A stretch of DNA of 64,000 bases, from assembly GCA_902547535.1 (NCBI GenBank), contig CACCOB010000001.1, forward strand, positions 434,001 through 498,000, in the 5' to 3' direction. A program made the position numbers and the translations under genes. This stretch comes from an uncultured Pelagibacteraceae bacterium (GTDB lineage: Bacteria; Pseudomonadota; Alphaproteobacteria; Pelagibacterales; Pelagibacteraceae). Positions 35,154-43,909 of the stretch are shown one piece after another; position 1 is the first letter of the stretch, and the number at the start of each line of letters is the position of its first letter. The notes below the pieces were generated by a model. It saw only the letters and a list, made by a program, of their open reading frames with translations, had not been told where the DNA came from and did no database searches.

Positions 35154-35178
35154 TAGATTAAGCAAATAACTTATTCTA
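35154..35178 (-). other. Hairpin between TRAP binding protein and membrane subunits
   Basis: On the minus strand TAGAATAAG (35178-35170) can pair with CTTAATCTA (35162-35154), with one A-A mismatch and a 7-base loop. The first arm begins with the dctP stop codon. It is weaker than the other transporter hairpins in this window, but it stands in the same place, between binding protein and membrane subunits. Confidence 0.4.
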
Positions 35179-36192
35179 ATTATTTTTTGCGTACTCTTGT
35201 GCTGCTTTTAAAGCATCAGCATCAATCATTTTTGCCATAGCAGGCATAACCTTATCTTTCATTAACTTATCAAATTTTGCTTTCTCAGCTCCTGAAAGAG
35301 TAGTTACAACACCACCTCTGTCTTGGAATTCTTTAAGAACAGTTTCTCCATGATCCATGATTCTATCTGTTGAGAGAGTTCCTACTTCTTTTCCTACATC
35401 CATAATTATTTTTTGTAAATCTGCTGGTAAACTATTGAACCAAGTAGAGTTAGCCATAATATAAGCATCAGCATAATACTGGTATGGTTTTTGAGCGTAT
35501 TTTAAAAATTCCCACCAGCTATATGCTTTTATACTTCCTGGAGGACTGTTTATTGTATCAATCATTCCAGATTGTAAAGCGTTATATACTTCGCCGGTTT
35601 TTAAAGATACACGATTTGCTCCAAGAGCATCCCACATTGGCTCTTCACTTTTGAGTAATCTTCTAGCTTTCAAACCTTTCATTGCATCAATCCCTGTTAA
35701 TTCTCTAGCACTAGAAATTGACATTACTGGTCCAACCGGGTTGTACATTACTAAAGTTGAATTAGTTTTTTTTGTTAACTCTCCCCAAATTTCTTTCCCT
35801 TTAGAAGAATTTTGAAAAAAACCTCTTTGTTGTTCCCACGAGTCGAATAAACCTGGAAATGATGCAACATTAAAGTTTTTATTAATTGGTGGAAAACTTA
35901 CTACACCAACGATTCCTCCTAATTCAACAGCTCCAGAAGTTACAGCACCCATAACTTCTCTAATTCCAAAAAGTTGTTTAGATGGATATACCTCGATTTT
36001 AAGTTTTCCATTTGCTCTTTTATTTACTTCATCTGCAAAAATTTGAGCATGTTTTGCGCTATGATGTTTTGGACTCCAATGAACAGACAAACGTCCAACA
36101 ATCTCAGCAAAAGCTGCAGTTGAAGAAATTACAAATGAAAAAACTAAAAAAAAGCTAACTAAACTTTTTGATAATATTTTAATTTTATTCAT
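35176..36192 (-). CDS. dctP: TRAP transporter periplasmic binding protein
   Basis: A 338-residue protein with a signal peptide (to about residue 29). DctP motifs include VEVYPSKQLFGIREVMGAV early, KGLKARRLLKSEEPMWDALGAN in separate overlapping parts, and MIDTINSPPGSIKAY. The arginine normally contacting the ligand carboxylate lies in the KARRLL segment, so an organic acid ligand is likely. First gene of a P-Q-M operon; AGAGAGGAAA precedes the ATG. The 112-base spacer to the divergent gene contains promoters for both directions. Confidence 0.9.
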   Translation of the reverse strand: MNKIKILSKSLVSFFLVFSFVISSTAAFAEIVGRLSVHWSPKHHSAKHAQIFADEVNKRANGKLKIEVYPSKQLFGIREVMGAVTSGAVELGGIVGVVSFPPINKNFNVASFPGLFDSWEQQRGFFQNSSKGKEIWGELTKKTNSTLVMYNPVGPVMSISSARELTGIDAMKGLKARRLLKSEEPMWDALGANRVSLKTGEVYNALQSGMIDTINSPPGSIKAYSWWEFLKYAQKPYQYYADAYIMANSTWFNSLPADLQKIIMDVGKEVGTLSTDRIMDHGETVLKEFQDRGGVVTTLSGAEKAKFDKLMKDKVMPAMAKMIDADALKAAQEYAKNN

Positions 36193-36266
36193 ATTTTTCC
36201 TCTCTTTTTTTTAATAATCTTATTATTTTGAGTCCATTAAAACAATCAAAATAAAATTACATAAAT

Positions 36267-36294
36267 TTGAATAATTAAGTCTAAATGTTATATT
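36267..36294 (+). promoter_or_regulatory. Putative promoter giving a nearly leaderless message
   Basis: TTGAAT at 36267-36272 and TATATT at 36289-36294 are separated by 16 bases. Transcription would start near 36301, only about four bases before the ATG at 36305. No Shine-Dalgarno is present in this interval, in agreement with a leaderless transcript. Confidence 0.35.
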
Positions 36295-36304
36295 AACTCA
36301 AATC

Positions 36305-36763
36305 ATGATTTACAAATTGTCAAAAAGCTTTTTTGTGCTTTTTTTTTTATTTTTATTATCAAATTATTCTTATAGCGAGACCAAAATTGATGAAGCCGTT
36401 GACAAAACAACGGATTTTTTAAAGTCTGTTTCAAAAAGAGGGTTAAACAAAAATCAAACAGCTGAATTTTTAAATAATTATGCAATTACTCTTAAAGATG
36501 AAAGAACCGATGGAGAAGTAACATATATTTTTGATAGCGAGAGTTATAAAAGATATAAGGATGGCAATATTATATCCGAAGATGGATGGAGATTTACAAA
36601 ATTAGGAGCCTTAAGAATATTTAATGGTGATGTAAAACTTACATGGAAAATAAAAATTGGAAAAGATAATCTAATTGTTATCAAAACAAAATTTCAACCA
36701 ATTGGGAAAGAATATCCATTTAATTATAAATTAAAAAAATTATTTTTTGAGGAGATACAATGA
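36305..36763 (+). CDS. Secreted protein of unknown function (152 aa)
   Basis: A 152-residue protein with a signal peptide (hydrophobic residues 9-22, then SYSET). The mature part looks mixed alpha/beta with aromatic-rich strands (VTYIFDSESYKRY, VKLTWKIKIG). No family recognised. It overlaps the following small membrane gene by four bases (ATGA). A promoter with almost no leader is predicted just upstream. Confidence 0.7.
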   Translation: MIYKLSKSFFVLFFLFLLSNYSYSETKIDEAVDKTTDFLKSVSKRGLNKNQTAEFLNNYAITLKDERTDGEVTYIFDSESYKRYKDGNIISEDGWRFTKLGALRIFNGDVKLTWKIKIGKDNLIVIKTKFQPIGKEYPFNYKLKKLFFEEIQ

Positions 36764-36942
36764 ATCCAACAGATATCTTGCTAAGTATTGCAATCGTTGG
36801 AATATACACAATTATTTATGTTTATCTAAAGTCTAAATATGATGATAATAAAACTATCATAAAGTTATTTGTGATTGGTTTTATTTATGCAACAATAATT
36901 ACTGGTATTCTCTATTACTTAATAAAATTTATAGCTTCATAA
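36760..36942 (+). CDS. Small two-helix membrane protein (60 aa)
   Basis: A 60-residue protein with two transmembrane helices (about residues 6-24 and 35-57) joined by a charged loop KSKYDDNKT. It is translationally coupled to the secreted protein before it. A GGAG ribosome site lies eight bases before the ATG. Function unknown. Confidence 0.65.
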   Translation: MNPTDILLSIAIVGIYTIIYVYLKSKYDDNKTIIKLFVIGFIYATIITGILYYLIKFIAS

Positions 36943-36950
36943 AAATATAT

Positions 36951-37637
36951 ATGAAACATAAATTAGAATTAATTTATTTCAAAATGAGAGCACTAGCAGA
37001 GGCTCCTCGTTTGTTATTTCATTATACTGAGATTGAATATGATGATGTTATGTCATGGGATTATTATGGAAAAGAATGGTCAGAGGTAAAACCAAATATT
37101 CCTTTCAAGCAACTTCCTATGTTAATAGTAGATAAAAAACACCAAATTTGTCAAAGCTTGGCAATTATGACATTTATAGAAAATTTGGCAGGTATTAATA
37201 TTATTGACCCAATATTAAATGCAAAAGCAAACGCTATAATGCAAAGTGCACATGAACTTTTTATGCCACTAAATCCAACAGTAAACTTTGCAATAGGTGA
37301 GAAATTTAAAAAAAAAAGAGAAGATATGATGCCATTTTTGATGTCAAGATTTGAAGATCTTGAAAAAGCTATAAAAGAAAACGGAAAGAAATTTTTTATT
37401 TTAGATGAGCCTAGAGCTTGTGATTTTGTTGCATTCCATCATTTAGATTTATCTAAAATGCTTGATCCTAAATTAATAAAAAAATTTCCTAGGTTAGAAA
37501 AATTTCTAGAAGACATAATGTCTATCGAGAGGGTTAAATCTTATTTGGATAAACGACCAAAATTGATTGATGTAAGTATTGAACCAAAATTAGTAATTGA
37601 AGGGGTTCAGCATCCAACAGGAGTCAAAAAAACCTAA
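36951..37637 (+). CDS. Glutathione S-transferase (sigma-like)
   Basis: A 228-residue GST. The N-terminal thioredoxin-like domain (about 1-80) has LIYFKMRALAEAPRLLF with the active-site tyrosine in the eukaryote-like sigma/alpha/pi position, then KQLPMLIVD with the cis-proline and CQSLAIM with the glutathione-binding Gln-Ser. A helical domain follows to about residue 200. It probably conjugates or reduces with glutathione in the cytoplasm. The C-terminal 25 residues extend beyond the usual fold. Confidence 0.8.
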   Translation: MKHKLELIYFKMRALAEAPRLLFHYTEIEYDDVMSWDYYGKEWSEVKPNIPFKQLPMLIVDKKHQICQSLAIMTFIENLAGINIIDPILNAKANAIMQSAHELFMPLNPTVNFAIGEKFKKKREDMMPFLMSRFEDLEKAIKENGKKFFILDEPRACDFVAFHHLDLSKMLDPKLIKKFPRLEKFLEDIMSIERVKSYLDKRPKLIDVSIEPKLVIEGVQHPTGVKKT

Positions 37638-37693
37638 TTTTAAATAGTTGATTGCGTTATATAAAATTTCTATTATAACTTTGAGTAATTAAT

Positions 37694-37770
37694 GGCGGGG
37701 TAGCTCAGTTGGTTAGAGCGCGGGACTCATAAGCCCGAGGTCAGTGGTTCGATCCCACTTCCCGCTACCA
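37694..37770 (+). tRNA. tRNA with CAT anticodon (Met, elongator-type most likely)
   Basis: A 77-base cloverleaf with encoded CCA. The acceptor stem GGCGGGG pairs with TCCCGCT (with G-U pairs at both ends), the D arm is GCTCAGTTGGTTAGAGC, the anticodon loop CTCATAA gives CAT, and the T arm is AGTGG/CCACT around TTCGATC. Discriminator A. There is no C1-A72 mismatch, so it is not a typical initiator. Lysidine-modified tRNA-Ile cannot be excluded from this alone. Confidence 0.93.
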
Positions 37771-37772
37771 AA

Positions 37773-38300
37773 TTAATGACCAGGAAAATCCATCAAATTT
37801 TCAACGTTGTAACCTTTTTTAAGAAGATTATTACAACCACCTAAATCAAAAAGATTTATCACAAATATAAAGGCTGCAACATTTCCTTTAGAAAGTTCAA
37901 TAAGTTTTGCTGCAGCTTCTGCAGTTCCTCCTGTTGCTATTAAATCATCTATTATAAGAACAGAATCATTTTCTGAAATTGAGTCTTTATGAACTTCTAT
38001 TGTTGCCGTTCCATATTCAAGCTCAAAATCAACTGAATGCACGTCAGCAGGGAGTTTGTTTTTCTTTCTTAACATTATAAAAGGTTTTTTTAATATGTAA
38101 GAAACAGCAGATGCAAACACAAAACCACGTGATTCAATTGCAGCGATTTTATCTACCTTAAATTTTTTGGATCTCTCGACTATTTGATTTATTGTCTCCT
38201 CAAAAGCAGTCTCATTTTTTATTAAAGTAGTTATATCTCTAAACAAAATACCCTTTTTAGGATAATCCTTAATTGAGCGAATATAATCTTTTAAATCCAT
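37773..38300 (-). CDS. apt: Adenine phosphoribosyltransferase
   Basis: A 175-residue type I PRTase. The PRPP loop is VLIIDDLIATGGTAEAAA; AIESRGFVFASAV and LRKKNKLPADV are APRT signatures. It salvages adenine to AMP, which fits the neighbouring mtnP gene, whose product releases adenine from methylthioadenosine. The stop codon lies only two bases from the 3' end of the converging tRNA gene. It is divergent from mtnP with a 37-base spacer. Confidence 0.96.
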   Translation of the reverse strand: MDLKDYIRSIKDYPKKGILFRDITTLIKNETAFEETINQIVERSKKFKVDKIAAIESRGFVFASAVSYILKKPFIMLRKKNKLPADVHSVDFELEYGTATIEVHKDSISENDSVLIIDDLIATGGTAEAAAKLIELSKGNVAAFIFVINLFDLGGCNNLLKKGYNVENLMDFPGH

Positions 38301-38337
38301 AATAGTTATTTATAAATACAATATTATAACTTTTTAT

Positions 38338-39210
38338 ATGGCAAATAATAAATTAGCAATAATAGGTGGAAGTGGCTTATACGATGTTGAGGAGTTTAAA
38401 GATAGAGAATTAATAGATTTAAACACTCCTTGGGGAAAACCATCAGATCAGATCTTAAAAACGAACTATAAAAATAAAGATGTTTATTTTTTACCAAGAC
38501 ATGGCAGAGGACACTTTATTTCACCATCAAATATAAATTTTAGAGCAAACATTGATGCATTAAAACAATTGGGTGTAACAGATATAGTGTCTGTCTCTGC
38601 AGTTGGTTCTTTAAAAGAGAAATTACCTCCAGGTAAATTTGTAATCATTGACCAATTTATAGATAGAACTTTTGCCCGAAATAAAACATTTTTTGAAGAT
38701 GAAATAGTTGCCCATGTATCAATGGCTTACCCAACGTCGAAAGGTCTAATGAATGCCTGTGAAGAGTCAATAAAGATAGAGGGAATAGACTACCAAATGG
38801 GAGGAACTTATGTGGTAATGGAAGGACCTCAATTTTCGACTTTAGCAGAATCGAAACTTTATAGATCATGGAAAGCGGATGTGATTGGAATGACTAATAT
38901 GCCAGAAGCTAAATTAGCAAGAGAAGCAGAAATTAGATATGCATCTGTTTCAATGGTCACAGATTATGATTGTTGGCACCCAGATCATGAAAATGTTGAT
39001 GTCCAACAAGTAATAAAAGTATTATTAGATAATGCTTCGAAAGCTAAAAGTATGATAAAAAATTTAATTGTAAACTTTGAAAGTCATATTGATCCAAAAG
39101 ATCCAACTAGTAATTGTCTAGATGTAGCAATAATAACCTCACCAGAAAAAAGATCAAAAAAAACAATAGAAAAACTAAATACAGTTGCAGGCAGAGTTTT
39201 AAATAAGTGA
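38338..39210 (+). CDS. mtnP: S-methyl-5'-thioadenosine phosphorylase
   Basis: A 290-residue trimeric-type nucleoside phosphorylase. The phosphate-binding start is IIGGSGLYDVE, then LPRHGRGH, VVMEGPQFST and IGMTNMPEAKLAREAEI, as in MTA phosphorylase. It splits methylthioadenosine from polyamine synthesis into adenine and methylthioribose-1-phosphate. It heads a compact run of genes that includes mtnA. The next gene starts within its stop codon (GTGA). Confidence 0.95.
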   Translation: MANNKLAIIGGSGLYDVEEFKDRELIDLNTPWGKPSDQILKTNYKNKDVYFLPRHGRGHFISPSNINFRANIDALKQLGVTDIVSVSAVGSLKEKLPPGKFVIIDQFIDRTFARNKTFFEDEIVAHVSMAYPTSKGLMNACEESIKIEGIDYQMGGTYVVMEGPQFSTLAESKLYRSWKADVIGMTNMPEAKLAREAEIRYASVSMVTDYDCWHPDHENVDVQQVIKVLLDNASKAKSMIKNLIVNFESHIDPKDPTSNCLDVAIITSPEKRSKKTIEKLNTVAGRVLNK

Positions 39211-39998
39211 AAAAATATCTAACAAACGACGAAATAAATTTTTATCAGAAACAAGGAGCTCTAATTATAAAGAATGTTTTTAAACCATGGATAAATATAC
39301 TTAGAGAAGGTTTTGAAAAAGTCCTAAAAGAACCAGGACCACACGCAAGAGAAAATGTTAAAAATGAAGAGGGAAGATTTTTTGAAGACTATTGTAATTG
39401 GCAAAGAATATCAGAATTTAAAAAGTTTGCTGAAATGTCTCCTGCAGCACAGATTGTTGGTGAAGCCACAAGATCAAAATCTATTCAATTATTCCATGAA
39501 CATATATTTGTTAAAGATCCAGGAACAATTAAAGAAACCCCGTGGCATCAAGATATGCCATATTATTGTGTGAATGGAAATGATACTGGAAGTTTTTGGA
39601 TACCGCTTGATCAGATAACAAAAGAAAATTCCTTACAAATATTACTAGGTTCTCATAAACTTCCAAAATTAGTTAGACCCACTAAATGGTCTAATAATAA
39701 ATCCTGGTATAAAAATGATGAAAATTTTATGGACATGCCAAGTATTAATACAGATGAAAACATATTAAAAAGCGAAATGAATTTAGGAGACGCAATACTT
39801 TTTAATTTTAAAGTCTTACATTCATCTCCTGGTAATTTAGAGAATATACCTAGAAGGGCTTTTTCTATGCGTTTTATTGGAGACGATGTTACCTATGTCG
39901 ATCGCGGCGGAGAAACTTCTCCTCCATTTAAAGGAATAGATTTGAAAATTGGAGCCAAAATGAGAGAAGACTGGTTTCCTGTTGTTTGGAATAATTAA
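39207..39998 (+). CDS. Phytanoyl-CoA dioxygenase-like (PhyH) iron/2-oxoglutarate enzyme
   Basis: A 263-residue PhyH-family protein. The iron ligands appear as TPWHQDMPYY (HxD) and the later LHSSPGN histidine; RRAFSMRFIGDD holds the arginine likely to bind 2-oxoglutarate. Such enzymes hydroxylate small molecules. Its place between two methionine-salvage genes suggests a substrate related to methylthio or sulfur compounds, but this is only context. The start is GTG, overlapping the mtnP stop. Confidence 0.82.
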   Translation: MKKYLTNDEINFYQKQGALIIKNVFKPWINILREGFEKVLKEPGPHARENVKNEEGRFFEDYCNWQRISEFKKFAEMSPAAQIVGEATRSKSIQLFHEHIFVKDPGTIKETPWHQDMPYYCVNGNDTGSFWIPLDQITKENSLQILLGSHKLPKLVRPTKWSNNKSWYKNDENFMDMPSINTDENILKSEMNLGDAILFNFKVLHSSPGNLENIPRRAFSMRFIGDDVTYVDRGGETSPPFKGIDLKIGAKMREDWFPVVWNN

Positions 39999-40907
39999 AT
40001 GAAAAAAATTTTAGTAATAATATTTTTAGGATTGATTTTAAATACAACCGCATTTGCCGATAAAAAATTTGAAAAAGATTTAAAAAAAGTTTCAAAAGAT
40101 AGTGGCTTTGTTGATAGTAAAGGCAAAACTTATTCTATCGATCAAATTTCAGATAAAAATAATACTATTTTGATCATATTTAACCATGGATCATCAAATG
40201 ATCAAAAAATAGATAAGTGTCTAGGTCCTTCGAATAAAGTTCCACCAGTAATAAGAAACCTTCATGATAAAAAAATCAAAAATTTTAATGTAAAAATTTA
40301 TCGTCTTTGCTCAGGAGTAAAAGGCTGGTCAAAAAAAGAGCAAACAAAAATGTGGAAAGCTCATGAAAAATCAGGGTCATTAGATCTAAAATTGGTAGAC
40401 AAGGATGGCACGCCATTAATTAAAAAACAGAAACAAAACCGTAAAAGAAAAATAATTAAAGAAAAGGTTGAAAATTTTAAAGCTAAAGGATTTAAAAATA
40501 TTGTTCTTGCCGGACACTCTTCTGGAGGATGGCAATCAATTAAATTAAAAGCTGAATTTCCAAAATTGATACAAGGAGTTATAGGCCTTAATCCAGGTGC
40601 AGGTGGTACAGTTAAAAATAGAAAAGATTGGCCTTGGTGGAGCGATGTAAGATATTATGGTTTTGTTAAAAATTTATCCGAATTGAACGCAATTATTATT
40701 GCTCACGATAAGGATCAATTTAACGCACCAGAAGATTATTCAATATTTTCAAATTTAAACTCAGTTAGATTTATAAATATAACAGAATCAGATTGTAAAA
40801 AGGACAAAATGCTTGGTGGATATCATGGCATATCATTAACCGAATGCTACGCAAACTATGAAAAAAATAATAAAGATATAATTAAATATTTAGAAGAGAT
40901 TTTTTAA
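39999..40907 (+). CDS. Secreted alpha/beta-hydrolase-like protein, copy 2
   Basis: A 302-residue paralogue of the protein encoded at 32442-33395. It has a signal peptide (residues 1-20), the early block KDLKKVSKDSGFVDSKGK, IIFNHGSS, RLCSGVKGWSKKEQ, the nucleophile elbow GHSSGGWQS and GGYHGISLTECYAN near the end. All blocks match copy 1 in order. It begins immediately after the PhyH-like gene with no gap. Substrate unknown. Confidence 0.75.
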   Translation: MKKILVIIFLGLILNTTAFADKKFEKDLKKVSKDSGFVDSKGKTYSIDQISDKNNTILIIFNHGSSNDQKIDKCLGPSNKVPPVIRNLHDKKIKNFNVKIYRLCSGVKGWSKKEQTKMWKAHEKSGSLDLKLVDKDGTPLIKKQKQNRKRKIIKEKVENFKAKGFKNIVLAGHSSGGWQSIKLKAEFPKLIQGVIGLNPGAGGTVKNRKDWPWWSDVRYYGFVKNLSELNAIIIAHDKDQFNAPEDYSIFSNLNSVRFINITESDCKKDKMLGGYHGISLTECYANYEKNNKDIIKYLEEIF

Positions 40908-40908
40908 T

Positions 40909-41988
40909 ATGAAAATAGAAGGCAAGGAATATCGTACGATATGGTTTGATGATGACAAAAAAGTTGTAAAGATTATCGACCAAACAAAACTTCCGTATAA
41001 GTTTATAATTAAAGATCTTAAAACAGTAAAAGATGCAATTAACGCAATTAAAATTATGGAAGTTAGAGGGGCACCTCTTATAGGAGGGACAGCAGCGTTT
41101 GGGATGGTTTTAGCAATTCTAGAAAACAATGATCTAGATTTTTTAAAAAAAGCTTCTGAAGAATTAATTAAGTCTAGACCTACAGCAATTAACCTTCAAT
41201 GGGCAGTTCATAGAATGAATAATAAGTTATCAATGATAAATAGTAACGATCTGTTCAGAGTTGCTCTAAAAGAAGCTAAAGAAATTTGTGATGAGGATGT
41301 TAAATTTTGTGAAAATATTGGAATTAATGGACTTAAGCTTATTGAAGAAATTTATAATAAGAAGAAAGACACGGTAAATATTTTAACTCATTGTAATGCA
41401 GGTTGGCTTGCAACAATTAATTGGGGTACAGCAACTTCTCCAATTTATCATGCGCATAAAAAAGGAATTCCAATTCATGTTTGGGTAGATGAAACCAGAC
41501 CAAGAAATCAAGGAGCAAACTTAACCTCATTTGAGTTAAATGAAGAAAAAGTTTCAAATACTATAATTGCAGATAATACTGGTGGAATATTAATGCAACG
41601 AGGAGAGGTTGATATGTGTATTGTTGGAACAGATAGAACTTTATCAACTGGAGATGTATGTAATAAAATTGGAACATATTTAAAAGCATTGGCTGCACAT
41701 GATAATAATGTTCCTTTTTATGTAGCCTTACCAAGTTCAACAATTGACTGGAATATCAAAGATTTCAAAGATATTCCTATTGAGGAGAGAAATCCCGAGG
41801 AGTTATCGTATATTGAAGGAAAAGATGAAAATAATAATATTACAAAAGTTTTGATTTATCCTGAAACAAGTAGATCAATGAACATAGCATTTGATATAAC
41901 TCCTGCAAAATACGTAACAGGTTTAATTACAGAAAAAGGAATATGTGAAGCTTCCAAAGAAGGTTTAAAACAAATATTTAACAAGTAA
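40909..41988 (+). CDS. mtnA: S-methyl-5-thioribose-1-phosphate isomerase
   Basis: A 359-residue eIF2B-related isomerase. MEVRGAPLIGGTAAFGM, TRPRNQGANLTSFEL (active-site region), CIVGTDRTLSTGDVCNKIGTY and PFYVALPSSTIDW are family signatures. It isomerises methylthioribose-1-phosphate to methylthioribulose-1-phosphate, the step after MtnP. The later classical salvage genes (mtnB, mtnC, mtnD) are not in the window, so the onward route is open. One-base overlap with the sulfatase gene. Confidence 0.95.
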   Translation: MKIEGKEYRTIWFDDDKKVVKIIDQTKLPYKFIIKDLKTVKDAINAIKIMEVRGAPLIGGTAAFGMVLAILENNDLDFLKKASEELIKSRPTAINLQWAVHRMNNKLSMINSNDLFRVALKEAKEICDEDVKFCENIGINGLKLIEEIYNKKKDTVNILTHCNAGWLATINWGTATSPIYHAHKKGIPIHVWVDETRPRNQGANLTSFELNEEKVSNTIIADNTGGILMQRGEVDMCIVGTDRTLSTGDVCNKIGTYLKALAAHDNNVPFYVALPSSTIDWNIKDFKDIPIEERNPEELSYIEGKDENNNITKVLIYPETSRSMNIAFDITPAKYVTGLITEKGICEASKEGLKQIFNK

Positions 41989-43571
41989 TGAATAAAGTTA
42001 AAAATATATTATTTATAATGGCTGACCAACTAAGGTTTGATTATCTTTCTTGTTATGGTCATCCACATTTAAAAACTCCTCACATAGATGGTTTAGCAAA
42101 AAAAGGAATTTTATTTGAGTCTGCTTATGTTCAAGCACCTGTCTGTGGACCATCTAGAGCATCATACTATACCGGAAGAACTGTGTTTAGCCATGGATCA
42201 ACTTGGAATCAAATACCTTTACCAATAGGAGAATTGACGATTGGAGATTATTTGGGACATTCTGGAATTAGGACAGGAGTTGTTGGTAAAACACACATGA
42301 GACCGGATATAGATGGAATGAATAGACTTGGAATTTCTAAAGAAACTGAAATAGGCCTAACAGTGAGCGAGTCAGGTTTTGAGCCTTTTGAAAGAGATGA
42401 TGGACTTCATCCAAACAATCAAATTAGAAATTCCAAAAAAAAACTATCATATAATGAGTGGCTAAATAAACTTGGATATGATGGTGAAAACCCTTGGGAT
42501 AGTTGGGCAAATTCTTCTGAAGATGAAAATGGAAAAATTCTTAGTGGTTGGAGATTAAGAAATTCAAATAAACCAGCAAGAGTTAAAGAAGAGCACTCAG
42601 AAACTGCATTTATGACAAATCGTTCTATGGAATTTATTCAAGAAAGTGGAGATAAGCCTTGGTTTTTACATTTATCATACATTAAACCTCATTGGCCATA
42701 TATTGCACCTGCACCTTATCATAATATGTATTCCGCCAATCAATTTTATCCTGTACACCGAAGTGATAATGAAAAAGAAATAGATCATCCTGTATACAAA
42801 GCATTCTTAAATAATAATATTTCAAAAACGTTTTCAAGAGAGGAGGTAAGAAATACTGTTCTTTCAGGTTATATGGGATTAATAAAACAGATTGATGATA
42901 ATCTTGGCAGGCTATTTAAATTCTTAGAGGAAAAAGATTACATGAAAAATACTATGATAGTCTTTACGTCAGATCATGGTGACTATCAGGGTGATCACTG
43001 GTTGGGAGAAAAAGAATTATTCCATGAACAAATTGTTAAAGTTCCGATGATAATTTATGATCCAAGTGTGTTATCAGATAATAATAGGGGAATAAGAGAA
43101 AAAAGATTTGTTGAAGCTATTGATTTACTCCCAACTTTTTTAGACTTCGTAGAAAGCAATGTAAGCAGGCATCGTCTTGAGGGACAATCTTTATTACCAA
43201 TTATAAGAGGAAAGGAAGTATCAAATTGGAAGGAAAGTGTGTTTAGCGAAATCGATTATTCATTTAATGAGGCAAGAAAAATTTTAAATATAGGTCCATC
43301 TGACGCTAGAGCATATATGATTAGAAATAATAAATGGAAGTATATTTTTTATAAAGGATTTCCTCCTCAGTTATTTGATTTAATAAATGATCCTGATGAA
43401 TTTAATGATTTAGGTCAGTTACCAGAATATACAAAAATAGTTGAGGAAATGAAAGATATTCTTCTAGATAGGATTACCAATAGAAAAAATAGAGTTGCAG
43501 CAACTGATGAATTTGTTTTGAAAGATAGAGACTATACAAAAGAAGATGGAATTATGATAGGTGTATGGTAA
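41988..43571 (+). CDS. Sulfatase / phosphonate monoester hydrolase-like enzyme
   Basis: A 527-residue alkaline-phosphatase-superfamily hydrolase. The formylglycine motif is CGPSR with Cys53, following LFIMADQLRFDYLSCYG, whose aspartates bind metal. FTSDHGDYQGDH supplies the second metal site. It requires the formylglycine-generating enzyme for activity. No signal peptide is seen, so it is probably cytoplasmic, and closer to the arylsulfatase/phosphonate monoester hydrolase group than to secreted sulfatases. Substrate unknown. Confidence 0.87.
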   Translation: MNKVKNILFIMADQLRFDYLSCYGHPHLKTPHIDGLAKKGILFESAYVQAPVCGPSRASYYTGRTVFSHGSTWNQIPLPIGELTIGDYLGHSGIRTGVVGKTHMRPDIDGMNRLGISKETEIGLTVSESGFEPFERDDGLHPNNQIRNSKKKLSYNEWLNKLGYDGENPWDSWANSSEDENGKILSGWRLRNSNKPARVKEEHSETAFMTNRSMEFIQESGDKPWFLHLSYIKPHWPYIAPAPYHNMYSANQFYPVHRSDNEKEIDHPVYKAFLNNNISKTFSREEVRNTVLSGYMGLIKQIDDNLGRLFKFLEEKDYMKNTMIVFTSDHGDYQGDHWLGEKELFHEQIVKVPMIIYDPSVLSDNNRGIREKRFVEAIDLLPTFLDFVESNVSRHRLEGQSLLPIIRGKEVSNWKESVFSEIDYSFNEARKILNIGPSDARAYMIRNNKWKYIFYKGFPPQLFDLINDPDEFNDLGQLPEYTKIVEEMKDILLDRITNRKNRVAATDEFVLKDRDYTKEDGIMIGVW

Positions 43572-43909
43572 TGAATCCATTAATATTTTCTTTAATTGGC
43601 CTTGTATTGGTTGGTGTATCAGCAAATTTAATAAAATTGATAAAAAAAAATAAAATTTTATTATTAATTTCAATGTTGCCATGTGTTTATATTTTTATTT
43701 ATGGTCTTTATGCAACTTTTGGGCCGATTGATTTATACAAAGATGGCACTGAAAATTTTATTGCTCAAAATCCTGGAAAAGATTTGCCAGTGGTGTTTGT
43801 TCTCTTAAAGTTTTATCAATATATTTTAATTCTTGTTGGAGCAATCTTTGGTTTGCTCTATTTTAATTACTTAAAAAATTTCAGTGAAACTACGGAGTCA
43901 TCAGACTAG
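43571..43909 (+). CDS. Membrane protein of unknown function (112 aa)
   Basis: A 112-residue protein with three hydrophobic segments (about residues 3-19, 27-48 and 80-103) and a conserved-looking loop YKDGTENFIAQNPGKD. The ATG at 43571 overlaps the sulfatase stop codon by one base; another ATG six bases earlier is also in frame. Its tail overlaps the converging dctM gene by 20 bases. Function unknown. Confidence 0.65.
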   Translation: MNPLIFSLIGLVLVGVSANLIKLIKKNKILLLISMLPCVYIFIYGLYATFGPIDLYKDGTENFIAQNPGKDLPVVFVLLKFYQYILILVGAIFGLLYFNYLKNFSETTESSD

